This document shows positions 44,085 through 55,285 of a stretch of 64,000 nt of DNA, piece after piece. The DNA is from Gnetum montanum (lineage: Eukaryota; Streptophyta; Gnetopsida; Gnetales; Gnetaceae), in NCBI GenBank assembly GCA_015680685.1, contig MNCI01023539.1, positions 414,920-478,919 of the forward strand, in the 5' to 3' direction. Each line of letters begins with the position of its first letter. Positions within the stretch are counted from its first letter, which is position 1. The translations under genes were made by a program, and so were the position numbers. The notes under the pieces are model-generated. The model made no database searches and was not told where the DNA came from. It saw nothing but the letters and a program-made list of their open reading frames with translations.

Positions 44085-46427
44085 ATGTCTTCTTCTTCTT
44101 CTCATAAGAGCAATACACCACCTAGGGATCATACAAAGAACAGTCAGCAATCTAAAACACATAACCAAAATCAACCAGTTCCTCAACAATACAGGGTGGT
44201 ATATACTCATCCCAATGAGTATATACCTGATTTTACCTTTATCCTCCATCAAGATGAATAGCTACGATGGAGAGATTTGCAAGGTAACATCGTGTTGCCT
44301 CCAAATCGATCAGTCCCAAACATGCTTATTCGTGCTCTTGCACAAATAGGCATGACACAGCTCTATGCTGAATACGTTATAGGTGACTTTGACATAAGGG
44401 ATTATCATCCCACAGCAGCACAATGTATAAGGGACTCAAGGCAAGAGAGATAACATACATTGTTGAAGGGCAAAGGGGTCCTGCACATCCTAAGTGAAAT
44501 CGGAGATGGTGAACCAGTTATAACGGATTCTCTATCTAATGATGTTCCCCCTCCTAATGATAGTGAGGAGGTGGGATATCAGAACCTATGCTCCATGATA
44601 CAAAACCCTGGTTCTGACCCCCGTGAGCACCAGCTGTTCATTGAGGAAACAATAACACATGACAAGGATGGGCACTTTGATCATCATCACGATCAGGGCC
44701 ATAGCAGCAGAAGAGAAGGTAGGAAACATCATCATGGCAATGGTTCTCCTTCTTATCCACCTTCATCACATCACTCACCCTCTCCTTTCACATTTTGGCA
44801 CAGCCACCGAGAGCATAATGGTGAGGATAGAGGTAGGCAAAATGAGATACCTCGACGAGGAAGTTGAGAGAGAGGACAAGGGCATGAACGAAGGGAAAGT
44901 AGGGAACAACGTAGACATCACAGACATCATGAAAGAGATTATCATGATGAGCCCCTACTTGCAACCCAAAGTATGCTCGATATAACGGAGGCAGTTAGGA
45001 TCCCAACAAGGCATTTAAAAGATAGTCGGATCAAGCATTTAGACATGAATAATATCCCATGCTTTGAAGCGGGATACAACGCGGATCCATAAAATCATTT
45101 ACAGGCATTTCATGATGCCTATGCCTTACAAAACATAGAAAATGAGTGGCAAAAACTAAAGTTGTTTTCCATGACACTCATAAAGGAAGCAGAGAGTTGG
45201 TACTGGTCCTTAGAGCCGGAAACCATTAGGAGGTGGAGTACAATGTTAGAAATCTTCAACGATAAATATCAGATGTACTCCAAAGTGTCTAATTTGCGTA
45301 AGCAGATCCAAGGATGGAAGCAAGGTACTCATGAACCCTTGGATGCTGCCATGGGCTGCTACTATGCATTGTTACATCGTTGCCCAGGCCATGGTTACGC
45401 ATAGCAGGATCAACTTCGCCACATCATAGATGGGTTAAGGTATGAAACTAGGAGAACCCTTAGGACTTATGCCCAAGGGAGACTATCAATACTTAGATCC
45501 CATGAGATACATTGCTTATTGGAAAAAGTAGCAAAAGAAGAAGGGGAGCTATGAAAAAGAGAGAGCGCGGAAGAATATAACTGCAATCCTTCCCTCCGGA
45601 AGAGGGGAGTGAAATTTTGTGAGGAGGAGGATGAGTCACCACTCAAAGAGTTGGTGAACAGAAAAACCTTGCCAATTCAAAAGCTAACAACAAAAGTATC
45701 AGCTAAGGTAGATGAAGTATGGAGCTCCTTAAATAGCAAAATAGAAAATGTCCTGAAAATTGTAGAGGAATCTAAGAAGGAATGAAGTAGTAACAAAGAC
45801 AAGAAAAAGCAGAGAGATTCAGGCCCTGCACATGACAAGGGTAAGGGAAAATTTACTATCTCCGATAAGGCTGTGGATTCGGACACAGAAAATGATGGTG
45901 GATATGAGATCTACCAATATGATCATCCTAAGGGATGTTGTCCAGTCATCTCACATCTACAAGAGTTTGGGGTGCATGCACTCAACCCGAGACTCAACAA
46001 ATAGCAGACACCCCGAAGGTTACCTTATCCTCAAGGTAACCTAAGATAGTTCCACCAACCATTAACGTACTATCCAAGTGGAACTCCACCATAACCCATC
46101 GGGCAACAACAGCAGTGGCAATACCCACAGCTATGGGGGATGCCACCACCAAAACAACAATACCCTTACCGGCAGCCAGACCCATATGGATACTATGTGT
46201 AGCAGCCGATTTCTCCAAGTGACTCTATGGGTCACACAACTCCCCAACATCACTACCAAGTTTGGGAGTACTTTAGAAGGACTCCTTCTCCTTTGGGAGA
46301 CACTCCACACATGTACCATCCTCCAAATCCATCCGCTTCTCTTCCACTGGTAGTTCCCATACCACCTGCTCCAAAAATGCAAGGGGAACTCCCTACTCAA
46401 CCGTAGCAACGTAATTCTACGAGAGCT
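44085..46427 (+). pseudogene. gag: Element C gag (multiple stops)
   Basis: Starts MSSSSSHKSNTPPRDH at 44,085. Same layout as element D: N-terminal region, Ser/His/Arg linker (44,660-44,870), core (EIFNDKYQMYSKVSNLRKQ, 45,249-45,310), Lys/Glu-rich part, then a zinc knuckle that has lost both leading Cys residues (YEIYQYDHPKGCC near 45,905-45,940). More stops than in D (for example within HQDE*, RQER*, RGS*, GYA*), so this gag is more decayed, even though the protease behind it is open. Confidence 0.85.
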
Positions 46428-47432
46428 ATGAACATTCAACTCACTACTGGTTCTAACAACCATAAAAAGAGAAGATCCTTCTTCAGAACCAAAAACCCAA
46501 ACAAGCTCTCACAACAACAAGCGGTTGAGTCTGTGCATGCTCCTCCAACATTCAAAGCTTCGAAGCTCCCTTCCGTCCAACAACAGAGCTTCACGCATAT
46601 GGTTATGTTAACACAGACTGTAACCAACTGGATCAAGGTAGGCCACCTTCCCAGGAAACTATCTAACCTTGGGAGTCCCCTAATTTATCTACAAGTCGTT
46701 GGGAACGAACCACATAAGGCTCTTCTTGACTCAGGTTCCAGAGTCAACTTAATCTCACGAGAAATGTATCAAGCCTGGAACCTACCCCAACTTAAGAAAA
46801 GCAACATTCAACTTGAGCTGGCTGACCATTCCATCACCATTCCCTTAGGATTGGTGGAGGACATAGTTACCAATGTGTGTGGTTGTTCATACCCAGCTGA
46901 TTTCCTGGTGATCAAAGTTAACAACAACAAAGGGGACTTCCCAATAATAATGGAAAGGCCATGGCTAAGTACAATAGATGTGTACCTAGGGATCCGCAAT
47001 CTTTCCTTGGAGATATCTAAGGTAAAAATTTATGGAAAGATTGAGAAGAAGAAAGCTCTATGCATTACATACAGTGACTCAGAGGGTGATGACATGGAGG
47101 AATGCTCAGCATCTCTTCCATGCGACCGGTGTGCACCAAATGACAACATTCAAAGATGCCTGTATGTAGCAACCACACAAGTAATGGACACCCCATGGTT
47201 AACAGCTAGTCGAAAGAGCAACCCAATATGCATGGAACAAACTGGGGGAACAACTCATGCTAAGAATGAAGGCATAGATACATTGGAGTATGAGTGTTGC
47301 CAACTTCCACCCCTTAATCTAAGAACATCAATCGGGAGAAGTTGGACACTTCTAAGAAATTCAAATAGACGTTCATTATTTCTGATCTCTCCCTTTCCAT
47401 TCAGTCATGGGGGAGATGGCCACCTATGCTAA
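46428..47432 (+). CDS. Element C aspartic protease, open 334 codons
   Basis: The longest intact retroelement frame here. It begins in the Lys/Asn-rich gag-protease linker (MNIQLTTGSNNHKKRRSFFR). Retropepsin motif ALLDSGSRVNLISREMY at about residues 102-118, second conserved strand FPIIMERPWLS near residue 180, and an acidic tail. It ends RSLFLISPFPFSHGGDGHLC. In element F the corresponding HGGDGHPC string follows integrase, so the C frame joins protease directly to post-integrase sequence across the pol deletion. Processing of gag would be its role; whether it is translated without a gag start nearby is unknown. Confidence 0.8.
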   Translation: MNIQLTTGSNNHKKRRSFFRTKNPNKLSQQQAVESVHAPPTFKASKLPSVQQQSFTHMVMLTQTVTNWIKVGHLPRKLSNLGSPLIYLQVVGNEPHKALLDSGSRVNLISREMYQAWNLPQLKKSNIQLELADHSITIPLGLVEDIVTNVCGCSYPADFLVIKVNNNKGDFPIIMERPWLSTIDVYLGIRNLSLEISKVKIYGKIEKKKALCITYSDSEGDDMEECSASLPCDRCAPNDNIQRCLYVATTQVMDTPWLTASRKSNPICMEQTGGTTHAKNEGIDTLEYECCQLPPLNLRTSIGRSWTLLRNSNRRSLFLISPFPFSHGGDGHLC

Positions 47433-47459
47433 TTATTGGAGATCCTCAGTTCTTTTCAA

Positions 47460-47680
47460 TTTTTATTTTACAAATTTTTGTTTCACACATTTTTGTTTTA
47501 CACATTTTTGTTTTACACATTTTTGTTTTACACGTTTTTGTTTTACAAGTTTTTGTCTTACACATTTTTGTTTTACACGTTTTTGTTTTACACATTTTTG
47601 TTTTACAAATTTCTTTAACTTTTCTTGTTTTTGTTTTACAAATTTCTTTAACTTTTCTTGTTTTTGTTTTACAACATCGT
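47460..47680 (+). repeat. 15-bp minisatellite (TTTTGTTTTACACAT)
   Basis: About ten imperfect 15-bp units, then a duplicated 45-bp unit with TTCTTTAACTTTTCTTG. Shorter versions occur at the same place in D (21,119-21,200) and, inverted, in F (59,400-59,550). Confidence 0.85.
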
Positions 47681-49094
47681 CATAATTTTTCATTTTTTGT
47701 GTGTGTTTGTGTGTGTGTTATCCACCCTGTAAGTTGGTCATTCAATAAGTGTTCTTCATGATGGTATGAACTATTTTTCTATTTGATTGCTAATGTTTGG
47801 TTTTTACCTTTAAGTTATGATGTTGATACTAAGGTATGTTCTTTTGATATGGAAGGCAATGAGTCCACCTCATCCATTCATCCACAACATTCTATGGTCT
47901 CTCTTGTCTTGGAAATGTATAGTCCCTTTCTAATAAGAACTATAACGAATCGGTGATTGGGCACTTCTCAAACTAAGGAAGGACTCAAGGATTGAAAAGG
48001 GTGTGACTTCAAGGGAACTTGATGCATTTGTGTTGGCCATTCTCTTGGGTGCTTGGATGTTTTCTTCTGGAGTTCTTTTACCGTTCTGATGCTACCCAAT
48101 TATCGGGAAGCTGAGTCAATAAAAATAAGAAATCTTTGCATGGTGTGGCTCTCACGCATAAAAACACAAAACACAAAAATAAAAAATAAAAAAAAAGTGA
48201 GAATTCAAAGCACACCCCTTAGACAAAATAATCCCTTGGGCTACAAGCATTGGTTATGGAACTAAAAATGTTCCCTCTAACTAAGGTCCTTCTTGCTTTC
48301 CATTCTCTCCTCCTTTGTTTCGTCGGAATGGTGGTGGCTCTTTGGAGATGCATCCTTGTTATTCAAGTGGATGGATTGGCCGAATGCATTGATGCGAAGT
48401 CACTAGATGTGGTTGGTTTGAAGTCGAAGTTGGAATGAGATTTACCAAGTCACATTAATCATGAAACACATAAGGGGCTATACACCACCTTACTTTTGGG
48501 ATTCCATTCCATTCTCTTCTCTCCATCCTTCTCTCCATTGTTCACCTCATTATCGGCGGTATCATTAGTGTATATTTTGGTTGACACATTGTTTTCTTTT
48601 CGGTAAATTCTTGTGGTTAAGACTTTAACTCTTGTTCTAAATGACATTCCTAGAGCCTACGCACTCTTTGAATGTGGGTTTCTCAGGGCATTAAGGGCAT
48701 GAGCCTACTTTGGGGAGGACCCACTGACATTCCTATTTGATGCACCAATTAATCTCTTTCCCCTAAAGTTTTTGCAATCAATTTTGTTTTGTTCATTTCC
48801 ATCTTGACATCCATTTCATCAATGTCCTAGTTGTCCTTTTTTCTCCCTCTTTCTTATTCCTTTTCTTTTTCCATTCTATCGCTACTAGGGATTCACGATT
48901 AGTCATGGGGGTACAGGGGCCCAATTTTTTTGATTTTCTCCTAGCCCCTACACCTTCGGTAGCCACCATTATTATATCTCCAGATCTATATCAGCCATAC
49001 CACAACTCAGCCAATGGACTTACATCAAAGCAAGGTATCAATTACATGATGATTCATTTACCCTTGCTAATATAAGACTGTGTTGTATGTGCAG
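47681..49094 (+). other. Element C spacer
   Basis: Non-coding. Conserved block TTTGGGGAGGACCCACT at about 48,709-48,725, and a polypurine-like GTCATGGGGGTACAGGGGCC at about 48,903-48,922. Confidence 0.7.
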
Positions 49095-49283
49095 ATGGCA
49101 AACATGCAACAACGGACTAGATCTGGAGGAAACACTTGGAATGGAGCAGTGCTGAAAGCAGCTATGCAAGGAGCAAGATCGATGATGCACTTACGGATGG
49201 ACAACAAAAGGCATAATCTTGGCGTTGGCAGCAGCAACACTTCTTTCTCTCTATCTCTTTCTCAGCTGCCAAATGAGGCCTGA
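49095..49283 (+). CDS. Element C vestigial ORF in the accessory position
   Basis: 62 codons starting MANMQQRTRSGGNTWNG directly after TATGTGCAG, an acceptor-like site. Same length class and position as 22,634-22,821 in D, with a Ser/Leu-rich end (SFSLSLSQLP). Possibly a remnant only. Confidence 0.45.
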   Translation: MANMQQRTRSGGNTWNGAVLKAAMQGARSMMHLRMDNKRHNLGVGSSNTSFSLSLSQLPNEA

Positions 49284-49458
49284 TGTCAATGTAATAAGGT
49301 GTTCACCCTTGTTGTCATGAACGCCAATTTTGTTTTGTCTTGTAATGATGATTCGTTCACACGTCATCCCATTAGTTCCATCTGAGTCAATAATCCCATA
49401 CCTTCTCGATATTATTGTAAGGAACTCAAGGACAAGTTTTCATTTAGTCATGGGGGTA

Positions 49459-50306
49459 TGATGGGACACGATATCGCATGGGCCATGATATCACGGTCGT
49501 TGTGATATCGCATCCCTCCCAATATCGCGTCGTCCCCCGTGATATCGTGTACGCAATATCGCGGTGTGCCATCATATCTATAAATAAGAGGCGACTCTCC
49601 CTTGTTTCCCATCCTAGGCTTAGACCGTAGTGAAACTCTAGCAATTTGATCCTTCCAGAGATAGAATATTTTCCATGTGCCCGCAGTAGGAACTCCAAAG
49701 TGAACGGATCTTTATTCGAGTATACATTATACCTAAACACAAGTTTATGTATGGCAATAAAGATGAACTTCTTGGATAAACCTTGCAGTGCATGGAATAG
49801 GCTAAATAGGATTTTATTTATTGTTATTTACTATTTACCATTTAAATGCTCTATTAGGAATTAAATCTCTCTCAACCCTTCTCTCCTAGTTAAGTGCCTC
49901 AGTACGACCGCTTCGAGCACGTGCGTTACGCGTGGTGATCCCAGCAACGACTAGCGTTTGGTAACCACAGTTGCATTGGTTCAGGGTGTGAACAATAAGT
50001 GGGAACAGATGTTGATGCTAGGTTAATTCAGACTTAGTTAGTTAGTTAAAGTTAGTCAATTAGTCTTTTCAACCCTTCACCTCACTAACTTAGGAGATAA
50101 ACCCAGAAAAGCTATAAAAATCATATACCTCAGACTTACTTAACCATACACAGTGACAAATACAAGTAAGTCTGGGAAGACAACGAATAATTAACCTTAA
50201 GTGTTCCATGAGGCGTGTAGGCACTTAGTCTGCAGAGTTCAACTGGATCACGCGTGTTATGCTCGTATTCGTATGGTTGAGTGTAGGGGTACCTCGCCAC
50301 TCATCA
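49459..50306 (+). repeat. Element C 3' LTR
   Basis: TGATGGGACACG...CCACTCATCA, 848 bp, preceded by CATGGGGGTA (polypurine tract, 49,449-49,458). Very similar to the 5' LTR, with scattered transitions. Confidence 0.92.
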
Positions 50307-50311
50307 GTAAG

Positions 50312-50430
50312 GAACTAAGAACTAACTCCCAAAACTCATTTGTCTACCTCTTATTTATAGATGAAGAGACAGGCTGCGATATCGCGGCAGGGCATTCGAT
50401 ATCGCAATCACCCCAAATGATGACTCATCA
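50312..50430 (-). repeat. Element B 3' LTR, second part
   Basis: GAACTAAGAACTAACTCCCAAAACTC...GACTCATCA, continuing the LTR broken by element C. Followed by the reversed polypurine tract TACCCTCACGACTG. Confidence 0.88.
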
Positions 50431-50596
50431 TACCCTCACGACTGAATGAAAACTCGTCCTCAAGTTACAGTGATTACATTGTGGATAGATATGGAATTAT
50501 TAGATGGGAAAACTGGGATTATGTTGCAATGTGAAATGAAAAAAAAAACAAAGACACAACACACAGAATGTGCTACAACTATAGAAATTTTGGAAC

Positions 50597-53386
50597 TCAT
50601 GTAGTTCCTGGTGTCGATGGCTCCTCCATTCATGCTTTCCCTTTGTCTTGTACTCCAGGTTTTGAGGCTTGATGGCATTGAAGTATGGCCTGGAGCTTCT
50701 CCTCTTCGGTCCAAGAGTCTTGTGTCATCCATGCTAATGTTCCAATGTTTGACGGAGTTGGCACTTCCCATGGACATGGTAGTTGCAGAAACAATTGATT
50801 GACCTTGACATACTAAGCCATGAACACCTGTCGTTCCTCCTCATAGGCTCTGGTTTTATCCTTGTACTCTTGAAAATCTGCTAGCTGTCAAGCCAAATCT
50901 ACTGCGACATCCTTTTGGCCTTTGTAGCTTACCTTTACCACCTCAAGCTTAGAATTTGCAACTTCCAGTTTTTCCAACAACTTCTTACGCTATGCAAATT
51001 CTACTTCGTATTTAATGTGGGTGGTTGCTATTTGCTGCTCAAGCTCTATCCTTGAACACCCTGTTGTTAACATGGCAAGGTTGGCATACCGCAGGTTTGC
51101 CAACTCCATGTATTTTGTCAGATCCTGAATTTGCAGGTCCTAGCTCTTAACTTCCGCTTGGTGGGCAAAGGCATATGTGTCCAATATGGCCCGCCAATCA
51201 GTGTGTTGAGCACTGATAGCATTGATCTGAGGCTTGGTTGTATGGATCTCCTTCTCAAGGATCAGTTTGTACATCCCCACCTAATCTTAGAAGTGCTCCT
51301 TCAGCTTCTCATGTCGTTTAGCCTCATTTTGCCATGTGCTTATTTCAATGGCTGTCATTTGACGAATTGCGCATACCTCCTTCATTGAGAGGGTTTGGTT
51401 CTCCCTAGCTAAACAACTTATGTCTTGGTTGACCTGGATAAATTATTCTCGTAACTAATGAAAGTGTTCCTCGAGAATGTTCTTCTGCTTCTCCACAGCG
51501 GTCAACCAAAGGTTCTCGGCAACAAGCTGTTTATTTTCTTCTTGTAAGGCGTTGAGTACTTTAAGATGCGTATGAGTTTGCGCTTGTGCTGCGGAGGCAT
51601 CCCAAACAGCCTTCTCTTTTTCATCAGCCACCTTTTTATTCTCTGCTATTAGCTTGGTTAGTTGCTCAGTTCTAAAATTGTTTAGTTGGTCTGCGGGAAC
51701 AAATTGCAGAGGGTCCCACTGTGCTACTTGTAGGGCCACAAGCTATTCTTGTAATTTCTGCACTTCAACTTCAGCATGCTCGGCCCTCACTTCTGTTAAG
51801 ACCAGCTTCCCCTTCATGGAAATGAGGTCTAACTAAATTTCCGTAACATTCTGAGGGATGTCAAACAGGGATATCATTATTTGCCTTATTTGGAGCAATT
51901 AATCGAGCGCATCCTCATGTTCTACAAGAGTCATTGAGGTTCTGGCCAAAGTTTGAGCATCCCGTGCTCCTGTGAGATCTGCCGGTGGCACAACAGGTAC
52001 ATTGAATGATTTTTTGATGTGGTCTGCAATCACTTCTATAGCTCCCATGGCATTCTGGTGTTGCATAACCACCACAGTGGCCCCTTCACCAATTTCTAAT
52101 TGCACCTGGAAATATGTCGCGTTTCCTAAGATCTGTTGTGACCATTTACTTTCCCCTCCTCCTATGTGAATAGACACTTCACCCCTTGTGCAGTCCAAAG
52201 AAATAGTGGGCTGAATGGCATCATCAATGACGTGAAAGAGGTTTGCATCATCATAACTTCCCCAACTGACTGTCTCAGCGATGGCCCTGAGATGGCTCAT
52301 CAACAGTCTGTAGTCTCGTGGAGGTGGCGGTTGATCCTGGCCTGTGTTGGGCCCTGCTTCCTATTGTTGGTTGGGACTAGTGCTTGGAGGTTGGTTGGGG
52401 CCTACAAGTTGAGTTGCAGTTGGTCCAGTCATCTGTTCTTCTTCTTCTTCTAGTCCCAGCGTCTCGCCAGTGATTTTCCTTGGAGCTGACGACTTTAACA
52501 ATTCAGCATATGAAGCAGTATGAGCTTTTTGGAGGACATCATTGGTGTACCCCCGGATACCAACACATCAGCAAAGCTTTCTAATAAGACAAGGGAAAGG
52601 CAGCGCCATCTTCCCTATCTTCTATTCCTCGAATCGCCTCAGGATCTCCGTTAAATATAGATGGGGCAGGTTAGCATCAACCTTTCCCATCAACACTGCA
52701 CATCCTCTAGCCGCATACGTTGATATTATTTTTAAGCCCTTCATGGGGAAGAGGTGATATGTTCCTATTTTGAAGTAAATCCTCTCTTCCGTTGTCAACT
52801 CACCAAATGTTTTATCTCTATCATAAGCCCTTTCCAACCAATCCCGTCGCACATCGGTGTCTGAACGAGTGGATAACTGAGCAACTTTTAGCCCTGTATT
52901 CGAAAGATTTAACACTTTCGAAATGGCCTATGTGGAGAAATCAACTATCACACCACAAATGTTGATGGTGGTGCCTTGCTCTCTATTATGCCAGAATTGG
53001 TACATCTCCCATAGGTACCAGGCACTGCTTTCAGAGAGGACAGGCCACAAGGGAGACCTTTTGAGGTGATCCCTAACAGCCTCAGGAGCGAACTCTGCAA
53101 AAGATTCAAAGTTCAATTCCACAATCACCGCAACAACTGTGGACTTTTCATCGATGGCCTGAACATAATCTTGGGGCAACGTGAGATGTTATCCCTGTTC
53201 AAGCGCTGCAACAGCTCCTCCTTCTGCTTGCCCAGACTGTACGGTAGGAGGGTCCTCTTGATGAATACTGAACAATTATTCCTCGTATTTTGTATGTTGT
53301 CCGGTAGGATCTTGTCTTCCACCTCTCTGAGATCGTTTGCTTCCACCTTGAGTAGGACCTTCCTATTGTCCATGTTTCGAGGCCAT
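50597..53386 (-). pseudogene. Element B accessory ORF, 930 codons with scattered stops
   Basis: Starts MASKHGQ at 53,386 directly after GATTGCAG (acceptor-like) and keeps a single frame to EEPSTPGTT at 50,597, interrupted by about fifteen stops. Globular region with YQFWHNREQGTTINICGV and YFKIGTYHLFPMKGLK at about residues 130-215; a middle region with SQQILGNATYFQVQLEIGEG near residue 400; then a long Glu/Lys/Gln/Ala-rich coiled-coil region (ENKKVADEKEKAVWDASAAQ) over roughly residues 540-860. Near-colinear with element E's ORF. That the frame has outlasted so many stops suggests a long period under selection before decay. Function unknown; position corresponds to the env-like ORF of Athila elements. 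Confidence 0.72.
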
Positions 53387-53860
53387 CTGCAATCACATAG
53401 GGTCAAGCGTTAGTAAGGTTGTTTTTGAAGTTAAGTTATACCTTACTGCTTGCCTTAATTAATGATCTTATTTTATCACCATGTGATATTGCCCGAAAGA
53501 TTGAAATAATGAGTTCTTTTTACTTAGGTGGTTTCTAATGTTTAATTTCTCGATATACTTAAGGATTAAATGATTTTTGGACACAATTATTCTAAGTGTT
53601 ATAGCTAATTACCCTAGATGATGTCCTTTGGGTGATGATAAATTCCAAAAAATTAGGCACTTTTCGGCAAGTGTCCCTCCCCCACAACTAACCTGAACAC
53701 TCCAGGTTCAAGCAAGTTCAAACAGAATTAAAATCGAAGTACCAGCAAGCGAGATAGAGGTTGAAAAGCAAAGGTGTCACACTCACAAGTTGTAGAGAAA
53801 AAATTGAAAAACTCCCCCGCGTGAATGGCAAGAAATGATGCTAAGTGTTGCAAGGGGGTC

Positions 53861-53960
53861 ACCTATTTATAGGTTGCGGGGACGCAATATCGCGTACGAT
53901 ACATCGCGTACGCAATATCGTGTCAGCCATGATATCGCGTACGCGATATCATGGCCTATC
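53861..53960 (-). promoter_or_regulatory. Element B internal promoter-like module before the accessory ORF
   Basis: Array of palindromic units (plus view CAATATCGCGTACGATACATCGCGTACGCAATATCG and GATATCGCGTACGCGATATC, 53,884-53,950) directly upstream, in minus orientation, of a TATA box CCTATAAATAGGT (53,861-53,873), 475 bp before the accessory ATG. Confidence 0.6.
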
Positions 53961-55285
53961 GATGTTTTAGGCCCGAGGGAAAAATCGAATTTTTTAGGGC
54001 TTTTTATAAAACAAAATATGAAAATAAGGACATGTGTCACATGTTAAAGGTTGTTAGGGTAATTCCATTAATTTGAAAGGCACAATTAATTATGATGGTG
54101 TGGATTTGATCAATAAAACCTTGGATGGGAGAAAAAGGCTATGTAATGGTACATAGGAACTTTCAAATTCAAAGGGATAATAGTAGGGAAAGAAAATTAT
54201 GAAAAATTATGCTGAGGGTAAGAAGTGGTGTGTGTGAGCTATGTCATAAGTGAAGATTACAAAAGATTACACAAGTGGGTCCTCCCCAAAGCAGGTTCCA
54301 ACCTATAATGCCCTTGTGTAACCACACTTAAAGTGTTTGTGGGCACTAGAAGGGTTAAATGTAATCTGCACTAATTCTACAAAACACACACATGTAATTA
54401 TTACCAGTAATGAGGTAAGAACAGTGAGATGAGACGAAGTATAGAAGGGAGCATAGAGATTGGGACATAAGGTAACTAACCCAGGGCACAATGAATCTTG
54501 CATGTAGAGCATGATTAACGTGTCATTAACCCATCGTTCCAAGATCAGGACCAAGTCCATTCCTCTAATCAGTGACATCGCATTGTTTCATCCCCATGAT
54601 GAGCAACTTATGAGAGTACCATAACAACAAGGCGTACGATCACTTGGTGTTTTATTCAAGGGAGGAGTGATTTTTTCGTTTTGTGAAACTTTTCTTTTCA
54701 TTTTCTCTCTTTTTTTTTTGATGAAGTATACTGAATCCAGAGAAGCTTCCAACCTTCAGGCATGGGTGCATGTCTTTCCAGTGAGACTCCCTAGAATAGC
54801 ATTGGATTTTTGAGTGTATTTTGATTACTCTTACTCCCATTTTTTGTTAAATCTACAAGGATCTTAGTACAACCACGTTGCATGATAACTTCCACAGAGG
54901 TCACCAAAGAGAATCCGCAAGTCTCCTTGATGTCACACCCTAATCATTCCCTCTTGGTTCATCCTTCTTCATTCTAGGTACAATGAACATAAAATTAATT
55001 TTAAGTTTTAAAAATGTCAAGAATATCATTGTACCCTCAAACAGAACCTCTTATTTGTAGAATGGATGAGTAGGTGTAATGGGTTCACTGTCCAAATAAT
55101 TGATCGTCTGAGACTTGATAACATAGAAACACCTCAACCAACAATCCACATGAGTGCTTTATTCGTATATGAGATTACTTACAAAAGCGTAAAAAGATAA
55201 ACAAGAAATTGAAAAATGAAAAACTGTAAAACAAAAAGCTATAAAATCAAAGAAAATTAAAAGTGGTTATTAATCCTGCTTGTTA
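53961..55285 (-). other. Element B spacer
   Basis: Non-coding, with the conserved block in reverse at about 54,274-54,293 and T-rich low complexity at 54,680-54,720. Confidence 0.65.

Larger units (their letters stand above)
43102..50306 (+). mobile_element. Element C: gag-protease LTR element nested in B's LTR
   Basis: Perfect GTAAG duplication (43,097-43,101 and 50,307-50,311). 5' LTR, primer site, gag, protease, spacer, vestigial ORF, polypurine tract, 3' LTR; 7,205 bp. RT, RNase H and integrase are absent with no N in the interior. The youngest insertion in the F-B-C stack by nesting order. Confidence 0.93.

Noticed and set aside
47407-47761. Cys/Phe/Thr-repeat and Phe/Val-repeat frames
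   Set aside because: All three frames of the 15-bp minisatellite are open; not coding.
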